A DNA stretch of 64,000 bases from 'Nostoc azollae' 0708. Lineage in GTDB: Bacteria > Cyanobacteriota > Cyanobacteriia > Cyanobacteriales > Nostocaceae. A program made the translations under genes and the position numbers. The number at the start of each line of letters is the position of its first letter. Positions within the stretch are counted from its first letter, which is position 1. The DNA lies in the NCBI RefSeq assembly GCF_000196515.1, contig NC_014248.1, positions 3,290,001 through 3,354,000 on the forward strand. Direction: 5' to 3'. The notes beneath the pieces were generated by a model. The model saw only the letters and a program-made list of their open reading frames with translations, did not search any database and was not told the origin of the DNA. Shown here piece after piece: positions 56,450 to 64,000 of the stretch.

Positions 56450-56585
56450 AGTAAGAATTCAGGAGTCAGGAGTGAGACTGTTTGAGAAATTGCTTAATTA
56501 TCAAATAGGTATTTTTGGCGTTAGCCTGAAAACGCTCACTGCTGTTAGCGTAGCGTGCCGTTAGGCATTAGCTGAATGGTAACAT
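56450..56585 (+). repeat. Dispersed repeat family R1, copy 4 (complete)
   Basis: AAGAATTCAGGAGTCAGGAG, GACTGTTTGAGAAATTGC, GGCGTTAGCCTGAAAACG, GTTAGCGTAGCGTGCCG and TTAGGCATTAGCTGAATGG. The same block order as 40868-41015. Confidence 0.8.
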
Positions 56586-57512
56586 AAAAAAAGAGCAATT
56601 ATGCAGAAAACTTTTATCAAAGACTTCGGTGCAATTCAAAATGCACAGACTGAAGTCAAGAAAATCTTAGTTTTAATTGGTGAATAAGCCAGTCATAAAA
56701 GCACTATTGCTAAACTCATTTACTTCCTTAAAACACTAAAAGATGATTTATTCAGTCAATTTATGTAGTCAAATTTACTGGGATAAACAGAAATATGTGG
56801 ATATTGGTTCTGATATATTATCTCCTATTCGGGAAGAATTTTATAGGTTTTTTCTTCCTACCAATCACTTACATGATTTCGAAATTTTGAATTGGCGAGC
56901 TCAAAGAATACCAAAAGTACATAAAATCTAAAACTCTCTATCATACCACAGAAACAATTTTGCAGTAGGTCTAATATAGTTTTGGGAAAGATAAATATAT
57001 AAAATTAATTTTAGAATGAAATCAAGAAGTGAAAATTATATATACTCACTCATCTTATAGATGGGGAGTTTAAAAATTTTGCTAGTAGTATCTAACTGAG
57101 AGTTAGGCAGGAATATTTAAATTCTAATTTTGAATCCTTAATTAATAAGGAAGATGAAATTAGGATATACTTAACAGCTTTATACACTTTTAAATTAATT
57201 TTTTGAAAGTAAGTAAAAAAATCCATTATTTATAATTTCGGTAATAAGCGCAACAGTAAGTTATTATGATTTCCTTGCAAGGTATCTATTTGCAAGTATT
57301 TAAAATAGTTTACGACAAATATTTTAAATTTTAACTATTAAGGTAGTGAGCAAAAGATAGATATAATCTGAATGCTAAAATTCATGCACAAAGTTATAAT
57401 AAATAGAGATATTCTTAAGATATTTTATATGGAAAGATTAACCAATTAAGATTTCGTAAAAAAATAACAGGGTAGATAAGAAGAAAACTATCTATTAGTA
57501 TGAACAAAATCC
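56586..57512. other. Decayed intergenic region with repeat R4
   Basis: No supported gene. Small ORFs read MQKTFIKDFGAIQNAQTEVK (56601-56687) and KYVDIGSDILSPIREEFYRF (56743-56931), both unrecognised and probably remnants. 56898-56975 carries the second copy of repeat R4 (see 47817-47888). The rest is very AT-rich. Confidence 0.4.
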
Positions 57513-57704
57513 ATGGGACATGGAATATTAAAGGAAAAATATTATATTGATCCCTCTGGTAATGAAAAAATCAGATTGGATAATGAAGTAAAGGATTATA
57601 TTTATCTTTGTAATGCTTCATCAGGACAGCAGGAGTGTATAAGGATTTCGCCAGATATTTTTATTAATATCCTTGATGAGTTAGAAATATTAAGAATAAT
57701 ATAA
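57513..57704 (+). CDS. Hypothetical small ORF
   Basis: 63 residues, MGHGILKEKYYIDPSGNEKI then RLDNEVKDYIYLCNASSGQQ, ending LEILRII. No clear ribosome site and no known motif. The amino-acid pattern is protein-like, but it lies in a decayed zone, so it may be a remnant. Confidence 0.3.
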   Translation: MGHGILKEKYYIDPSGNEKIRLDNEVKDYIYLCNASSGQQECIRISPDIFINILDELEILRII

Positions 57705-57799
57705 AAACCATAAGCACATTTATTTGCCATTGCTCAAAAGGAAGTGATTAAACTATTAGCCTTAATGGTAAATCAAAATGATGACAACAACTTATCGTT

Positions 57800-58268
57800 A
57801 GAACTCAGAGTCATTATGTATTAACAGTTTTCAATAATCTACTCTTTGCAGAGAGAGTAGTAAAAAAGAATCCGTCGTTAGAATCAGAAGTAACAGAAAT
57901 AATTCCGAAAGATTGTTGGTTAAATGCTCATGACTTTTCAGCTTATTTACTAGGTTATCAATCTGTTGGAGAGAATACCAATTATTGTCAACCCATTTTC
58001 AATGCTGGAAAAGGTACGATTCAACAAAATTATTTGGATACTGTTTCCGAAATTTTGACTGGTGATTTTCAGGCTTTTTACAGTATCCACGCTAGAACCT
58101 TTAAAACAAGATCAGCCAATTTGAAGATATTCAGGACTTAGGCAACTGGGACAGGCAATGGGTGAATATAGTACATCGGTATTAAATAAATCGGATACCG
58201 AAAGCTTTATCAACCCATAAGAAGTAGCTGCAACAGAAAACATTATTGAAATATTCATGAGAAAATAG
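57800..58268 (+). pseudogene. Unrecognised gene, degraded
   Basis: Protein-like pieces in two frames: FNNLLFAERVVKKNPSLESE, EIIPKDCWLNAHDFSAYLLG, YQSVGENTNYCQPIFNAGKG and LTGDFQAFYSIHAR, then after a shift EPLKQDQPI, TGA, LRQLGQAMGEYSTSVLNKSD, INP, TAA, EVAATENIIEIFMRK. At least two nonsense codons and one frameshift. I do not recognise the family. Confidence 0.5.
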
Positions 58269-58329
58269 GTAGGAGATTGTATTAGATAAATGTTCCTGAC
58301 GGTAATGAGATTTACTAAACTTGATTACT

Positions 58330-59319
58330 GCCAATACTTATGAACTAGTTAAATTAACTATACAATTACTAATTTAGCAGAGCATTTAGAAAGTATTAGC
58401 CATGATGCAATTAACTATTATTTAAAAACCGAAAAGTTAACATCTCGTTTACTATGGGATAAGGTGAAAGAGGTAGTAGAAGCTGATGGTAATTGGTACA
58501 TCATATTTGATGATAGTGTTTTAGACAAAAGATATTCTGAAGAAATAGAGATAGTGAGGAGACAATATAGTGGTAATGAACATGGCATACTCCAAAGAAT
58601 TGGTGTAGTCAGTTGTGTATATGTGAATCCTAAATTTCAAAGATTTGGGGTAATAGATTACCGCATTTTTAATCCTGATGTGGATGGTAAAACCAAGATA
58701 GACCATGTGAAAGATATGCTGCAAAACCTGGTGTATCATCAGCTTTTCCCATTTAATACTGTTCTGATGGACACATGGTATGCAGTAAACAGTTTCATGC
58801 TGTATATTGATAGATTAGACGAAATTTATTATTACCCTTTAAAAAAGAATCGGTTAGTTGATGATACATTTGCCAAAGGAAAAGATAAACCTATTGAATT
58901 ATGACAATGGAGTACTGAAGAGTTAGAATGTGGTAAAATTATAAAAATTAAAGGGTTTCCCGCTCAGAAAAAAGTGAAACTATTCCGGGTTGCTGTTTCT
59001 ACCAACAGAACGGATTATGTCGCTACTAAGGATTTATCTCAAAGTTCTACGAATGTTGTACAAGAGGTGTGTAAAATTCGTTGGGAAATTGAGGAGTTTC
59101 ACCGAGAGATTAAACAAATCACTGGCATTGAATCTTGTCAATGTCGTAAAGCTAGGCTTCAAGGAGATCATATTGCTTGTGCAATGTTGGTTTGGATTAG
59201 ATTAAAGAATTTAGCCTATCAAACTGGTCAAACTGTTTATCAAAACAAGCATAGATTCCTTTCTAATTATTTAATTCAGCAACTAAAATGCCCAAGTCTT
59301 CCTATGTGCTTGGTTTGAG
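58330..59319 (+). pseudogene. DDE transposase (IS4/IS701-like), nearly complete
   Basis: The N-terminal part is degraded (NYTITNLAEHLESISHDAIN, KTEKLTSRLLWDKVKEVVEA). From 58464 the frame is open: WYIIFDDSVLDKRYSEEIEI (first Asp), NTVLMDTWYAVNSFMLYI (second Asp), YYYPLKKNRLVDD, a TGA at 58902-58904, then KLFRVAVSTNRTDYVATKDL and IRWEIEEFHREIKQITGIES (Glu), ending SLPMCLV. The catalytic triad is visible but split by the stop. Confidence 0.8.
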
Positions 59320-59601
59320 TTTAATTGTTCCGTGCCAGGGCTACATCCCGCCCGCTATTTGTGCCAGTTGCGTAAGTCCTGATATCAAAGAACTTCTATC
59401 AAATATTTTCCCTAAGTTGCCTGATCTTCTTTCTATAAATAGAATTGAGAGACGAGTTTTCAGTCAAAGACTATAAAGGATAATCTTTCATTCTTACCAG
59501 TATTCAACTCGAGGATAATACCTTTAGTATTCAACTAAATGGTATTAAAACTATTGTTGAAGGATTTAACAGCAATAAATTACTTATACCAATTCTCTAT
59601 G

Positions 59602-60673
59602 AGGCTGCACAGAATAAAGCTTGGTGAAACAGAGCTTCAAGGATGAAATCATAACTGGTCAAAGAGGAGATGACCTCAGAAGATAATTGAGCTAATTCAT
59701 TTTGAACTCATTGACGCAATTGGTCGAGATGTGAGAAACTTTCACCTTTGAACTGACGTTTAATAAACTGCCATAATCGCTCCATGGGGTTAAGTTGAGG
59801 AGAGTGAGATGTTTGAAAAATGGGAATAATATTTTCAGGGCAAGACAGTGCCAAAGCTTGGTGTGCAGAAGCTTGATCCATCTGCATTAATGCCATATCA
59901 GAACCTAATTCCTGAAATAGGACATCCAAGAATTTCTGAAAATTTTCACTGTTTAGATGAGGATATTCCTGACAAAAATGCCATCCAGAGGTGGGTTCAA
60001 CAACTCCATAAAGCCAAAATGCTTTTCGTGGCCACTGCACCCTCACTACAGGTTTAACACCACGAGCCGTAATCACTCACTCGTCCAGTTTCGGTCTTCA
60101 AACCTAATCTGGTTTCGTCCTGGCACAGGTAACTCAGTCGTTTTCCCCCACCCAATAGTTTCTCTAAAGCTACCAAGGCAAGGGGGATGTTTTTTTTTAA
60201 AGGTTTATAGCTTGCTCATCTTGTGATGAGCTGATGGGTCGAGGTACTTTCAACTTTGCCCCTAGTTTGTAGGGCACTAAACTGTAAACTGTCTTGTATT
60301 TGACTTGGACGTGCCATTCTTGCTCTAGCCATTCCACAATTTGCCTATAACTGCTAAACCTTTGGGGGGATTCTAACTTTGATATTAGTTGTGATAGCAT
60401 TTCACCTTGTATTAAAGGAGTTGCCCCAGGCGCAGTTTTTACCTCTCAAAGAGAAGATAGTCCTCCTTTTCCATACCTTTGTAACCATCCTGTTATTGTT
60501 GACCCATCTCTGCCCAATCTTCGGCTCACTTCTTGATGCTGGGTTACTTGTTCTGTTTTTATCCACCACAGCATTTGTAAACGTTCTTTGTCTAATGCTG
60601 TCCGCGCATTTTTCAGGCTTTTTGACAAATACTCAGCACTTTCTTGAACTTCTAGATTGAAAGGGCGTGCCAT
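59602..60673 (-). pseudogene. Second IS630-type transposase, degraded
   Basis: Unlike copies A-C. M1 at 60673: MARPFNLEVQESAEYLSKSL, the HTH region RLGRDGSTITGWLQRYGKGG, TGA, then EMLSQLISKLESPQRFSSYR, an A9 run with frame change, CQDETRLGLKTETGRV (first Asp), a 4-bp duplication (GTGAGTGA, plus 60073-60080), ITARGVKPVVRVQWPRKAFW, MQMDQASAHQ (second Asp), LNPMERLWQFIKRQF (Glu), TGA, and VQNELAQLSSEVISSL. At least four lesions. Confidence 0.85.
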
Positions 60674-61492
60674 TGCTTCCTCATGAGTCTTTATCTTCCA
60701 TGTTCTTTATTCTACAGTTCTATCTACACTCATTTAGACTTGGTATTAATGTCAGCAATGCTAAAATAGTTAGTTTCATTCCTATTGATGTTGATGGACA
60801 AGAGGGACTTTTAAGCTTTGGTAATTCTTATGGCGATTTTCTATTTTTTGATGAAAATGATTTTTGTTTTGTAGAGTTCAAATTGAATGTGATAAGCACA
60901 GAAGAAAGATCCAGACATAAGAACAGAACAAAAGGGAGCATCCACTATTGGAAGATACACAGGTGTTAGGAGAATATCAGGATAAACAGGTATGGATTAG
61001 CAACTATGAACCAGGAAAAAAGAACGGCTCAAAGCCTGCTTAGAAGAATAGGCAACATTGTTATATGAAGAAGCAGACAAAAGTCAGATAACAGACTTGG
61101 AAGGAATAGAAAAAACAGTAAGGAGTCAAATATTAGAAGTGGTAAGTCCAGAAATAGCCCTTTTTTATTGAAGAAACAACCGGAAGGAAAGTAGGTAAAA
61201 CCAGGAAAGTCAAAGCCTTGGTAGGAGAGGAGAACTAAAACTGAAAGCTAAACAGTTGCAGAGACTGGGTTTGAAGCCAAGAAGTCGGTTAAGTCCATTA
61301 CTTCAAAAGTGCTGCTTGAGGCTATCAGCTAAGGAATCATATCAACAAGCAGAAGTTGAAATTGAAGCATTAACAGGAGTAAAAGTTGCCCATAGAAGGC
61401 AACAAAAACTAGTTGTAGAAGAAGATTGGGAGCTACCACAAGGAAAACAAGCTGTCTGTAAAGTGAGCATGGATGGTGGAAAAGTACGACTA

Positions 61493-62694
61493 GTAGTCTA
61501 CCAAGGCAATTTTGCTGGGTTAAATGCTCGGATATAAACGCTGCATTTTTTTACGTGCATCCTTGGTTTTAAAACCCCAATAAACACTGGGTTTTTGTTG
61601 ATTACGCTGTGACTCCCAAGTAGCAATTTCAGAAGATAATATTTCTACATTAGGAATACGTCGTTCTAAGCATTGGCAAGATAAAACTGATAATTCAATT
61701 TCTACTTGATTCAACCAAGAAGCGTGTTTAGGAGTATAGTGGAGCTCTAATTTTTGAATAATGTGGCGTGCTTCTTCTGGAGAGAAAACTTCATATAAAA
61801 CACTTGGAGTATGAATATTTAGGTTATCAACAAGTAAAGGTATCACATCAGCTTGGGGTTAATAAACATCTACTAAATCTTTTAATTGTTCAGCAAAATC
61901 AGCTTTTGTCCGATGTTGTGTAACTTCAATATGCCTCCACCCGGCTATTGGTTCAAAAAAGCCAAATAAATTTACAACACCATTGCATTTATACTCACAA
62001 TCATAACCTTCAGGCTGATGTGGTTCTGGTGGCAAAGGAAGTCTTACTTCTTCTACTAATTGATATGGGCGTTCATCTAGGCAGAGTGTAGGTTTTTTCG
62101 GATCATATGGCTCATTGTACAAATCCAAAACATCTTCCATTCTTAACACATACTCTGGGTTAACTTCGGGAATACACTACTGTTCTTTTAACCACAGTTT
62201 AATTTCATTTTTTTTAGAGTTTGGCGTATTGTTTCGTCTGAAATGGAATCTATGATACCAACCTTCACTAAATGCTCCGCTAATAATCGCATTGTCCAAC
62301 ACACTCTTCCTTCTGGCGGATTAGAACAAGCAGTCGCAATCAAAAATGCTTCTTGTTTTTCATCTAATTTTTTGGGTTTTGGTGGATTTTCCCCATCCTT
62401 TAAAGCAAACTCTAATCCACCAATCACAAAGTTTTCTCTTGTCCTTTCCACCGTGGCAACATGAACTCGAACTGCGGCAGCGCCGTGTCCGTTTCTCCCT
62501 CAGATGCCATTCAAAGAATGTTTGCACGGGTTATACTTCTTGCTTTGTGCTTTCCTTTTTTGAGGATTGCTTGCAGTTGTAAAACTTCCTCTTCGCTTAA
62601 ATTTACAACATACTTTTTTACCATGGTCAACCCCTTTTCTGACTAGTTTATCAATTAGAGGGGCTTACCAAGCAACATTGCCTTGGTCGACTAC
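61493..62694 (-). mobile_element. IS630-family insertion sequence, copy C
   Basis: 1202 bp, the same length as copy A, with TA at 61491-61492 and 62695-62696. Ends GTAGTCTACCAAGGCAAT and GTAGTCGACCAAGGCAAT. It lies inside the ISKra4 transposase gene just after MDGGKVRL. Confidence 0.95.
61520..62624 (-). pseudogene. IS630 transposase, copy C
   Basis: It shares the early TGA, the A8 run and the TAA after LVDVY with copies A and B. A private TAG replaces Trp in KEQ-W-CIPEV. The pieces are [39 protein letters not shown] and HYTPKHASWLNQVEIELSVL, ending RKKMQRLYPSI. Confidence 0.85.
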
Positions 62695-63657
62695 TAGGGG
62701 GCAAACACTACAAGCAGGCTGGTACTGGCGAGACTATAAGACCCTTCGTCTACAAGGAATTTATGATGGCGCATTTTTTGATAATAACTAATCAATCATT
62801 AGTTGATTATGTTAATAGCCAGTCTTTGGTTAACCCCCTTGTGTGTTTGGGGGATGGTCATGATGGAGTTTGGAATTTAGTTAAAGAGTTTGGAACTGAA
62901 AAATTCAAACCTTTGGAAATTTTAGATTGGTATCACCTCAAAGAGAATCTTTATCAAATTAGTGGTTCTTTAAAGCGTCTCCAAGCTGTTGGGAGTTTAT
63001 TGTGGCAAGGTCAGATAGAGCCAATTCAACCTTTATTTAATAATTGTCGAGGCAAACAAGTTAAGAAGTGTTTCGACATAGGCGAAAAACATCCCACTGG
63101 CATTATTAACTACACCTACTACCAAGCTAAACAACTGTGTTCTATTGGTTCTGGATTTGTCGAATCTGCTATTAAACACATTGGAGCAAGGATTAAAATT
63201 TCTGGACCACAGTGGAATGTTGAAAGTGTCTACCAAATCCTTTCCCTTCCTTGTGCTTATCTCAATGGTTTGCTTCCTATTTGAGTCTTTCTGCTAAAAC
63301 TCTATCCTCCCAGATGCTATTAGGCAATTAATAAACACTATAAGTCGGTTTAATTTTAAATTAAGTAGAAACTACCCAGCATTAAATTGAGAAGCTTATG
63401 TTTGTACTCCTGAATTTTACCCAAAACTTGATTCAAGTTGGCAAGCATTGGCGATAGAGTTTGTAGAAGACTATGATGGTATCGAACTTGTTGAAAGAAA
63501 TTATAAAACCTGCAAATAAACAAGACATCATGCAACAAATTTTGATAAAACCTGTCTAAATATCCGGTGCATACAAATGACTCAACAATTAGGTTTGTAT
63601 TTCAATAGATACAAAAACAGCAATATTTAGTTTAAAGTAATTTAACTTATACTTGAT

Positions 63658-64000
63658 ATGTTTAAACTAAAATCATCCCATCAACGAATGAAACGCCAAC
63701 TGCTGATTGTCATGCTGGTGATTTTCGCTTGGAGTGTAGCTATAGGATTTATACTAGGTTTAGCCACCACCAGTGTTCACGCCGCTAACCCCACCCCCTC
63801 AGTTGGCACCGTTGACGTAGTACCCGCACAATACCAATTAGGGCAAGAATTATATATAGAAAATTGCTCAACCTGTCACATTGCTTTACCACCAGCGGTA
63901 TTTCCCACCCAAACTTGGAAGAATCTTGTGGAAGACTCCCAGCACTATGGCGCACAGATTAAGCCGTTGGTCGATCCACAACGCATCTTGGTGTGGAAAT
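63658..64000 (+). CDS. Diheme-type cytochrome c, 3' end outside window
   Basis: 114 codons from ATG at 63658 to the window end. The signal peptide or anchor (about 12-43, LLIVMLVIFAWSVAIGFILG) is followed by GTVDVVPAQYQLGQELYIE and a haem site NCSTCHIALPPAVFPTQTW (CxxCH). AQYQLGQELYIENCSTCH...PPAVFPTQTW with the conserved-type tail RILVWK suggests the cyanobacterial dihaem cytochrome c group; the second haem site would lie outside. A periplasmic or lumenal electron carrier is expected. Confidence 0.85.
   Translation, partial: MFKLKSSHQRMKRQLLIVMLVIFAWSVAIGFILGLATTSVHAANPTPSVGTVDVVPAQYQLGQELYIENCSTCHIALPPAVFPTQTWKNLVEDSQHYGAQIKPLVDPQRILVWK

Larger units (their letters stand above)
60934..63315 (+). 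mobile_element. ISKra4-family insertion sequence, degraded, split by IS630 copy C
   Basis: The left end GGGAGCATCC is shared with the fragment at 44114-44221. The right end is inferred at CCTCCCAGAT (its complement GGGAGGAT resembles the left end). The transposase starts MNQEKK at 61006 and reads EEADKSQITDLEGIEKTVRS, RLGLKPRSRLSPLLQKCCLR, AEVEIEALTGVKVAHRRQQK and VSMDGGKVRL, then IS630, then GWYWRDYKTLRLQGIYDGAF, NSQSLVNPLVCLGDGHDGVW and LDWYHLKENLYQISGSLKRL, to 63284. A CAA-to-TAA change plus an ATCA duplication (62791-62798) and other shifts inactivate it. Confidence 0.85.
60667..63519 (+). pseudogene. Hypothetical gene interrupted by ISKra4 (which holds IS630 copy C)
   Basis: The left piece (60667-60933) includes NAKIVSFIPIDVDGQEGLLS, FGNSYGDFLFFDENDFCFVE and EERSRHKNRTK. 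The right piece (63316-63519) reads AIRQLINTISRFNFKLSRNY, PALN, TGA, EAYVCTPEFYPKLDSSWQAL and DGIELVERNYKTCK. Joining the AAA codon at 60931-60933 to GCT at 63316 keeps the frame and gives a plausible KNRTKAIRQLINT. The N-terminus may be truncated by the neighbouring transposase. Family not recognised. Confidence 0.6.

Noticed and set aside
1-64000. tRNA, tmRNA and rRNA genes.
   Set aside because: I looked for T-loop GGTTCGAATCC-type sequences and rRNA anchor motifs and found none convincing; absence by eye is not proof.

Overview
The window is from a filamentous, probably heterocyst-forming cyanobacterium of the Nostocales. The signs are HIP1 octamers (GCGATCGC, for example near 4770, 17780, 38111, 52624 and 54497), short tandem 7-mer repeats between genes, a type A RNase P RNA carrying an AT-rich repeat, relics of xisH/xisI, a second GroEL with a CIRCE operator, and many Uma2, PIN and TPR proteins. 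The DNA is AT-rich and unusually full of broken genes and insertion sequences. That picture resembles what is reported for the Azolla cyanobiont, but this assignment is inference and not an identification.

Layout. 1-10 kb: the end of a sensor histidine kinase, an M15 peptidase gene split by an IS630 element, a Gfo/Idh oxidoreductase, RNase III, rnpB, CorA and groEL. 10-20 kb: a WecA/MraY-type transferase, fabG, a VapBC relic, a large coiled-coil/TPR membrane protein, a broken YbjQ gene, a secreted TPR protein, and a type I restriction-modification locus collapsed to an hsdM piece fused to the tail of hsdR. 19.9-24.6 kb: an intact NAD operon on the minus strand (pncB, nadD, nrtR-like, nadE) with a palindrome ahead of pncB that is a good candidate NrtR operator. 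25-38 kb: LCP ligase, AI-2E-type permease, S8 peptidase, rpe, a PIN toxin relic with a complete antitoxin, small stress-type proteins (CsbD, a lipoprotein, a GxRPI-repeat protein) and uvrB.

38-48.6 kb is a graveyard: a three-gene PIN/STAS-like/HATPase cassette with two of its genes broken, a TPR gene, sulfatase-modifying-factor and Uma2 relics, pieces of ISAs1, IS701, ISKra4, IS1634-like and other transposases, the second IS630 copy, and broken xisH/xisI. 48.6-55.3 kb holds working genes again: a PIN toxin-antitoxin pair, pheS, surE, a metallo-beta-lactamase-fold hydrolase and ribF. 55.4-63.6 kb returns to decay: moxR, several transposases, and a nested insertion in which a hypothetical gene holds an ISKra4 element that itself holds the third IS630 copy. 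The window ends inside a diheme-type cytochrome c gene.

The broken genes follow a pattern. Many in-frame stops can be explained by a CAA, CAG, CGA or TGG codon changing to a stop, and several frameshifts are exact tandem duplications of 2, 4 or 8 bases. Core metabolic genes in the same window are intact, so decay is concentrated in mobile, defence, toxin-antitoxin and accessory genes. All protein calls are made by eye from motifs; no database search was run.
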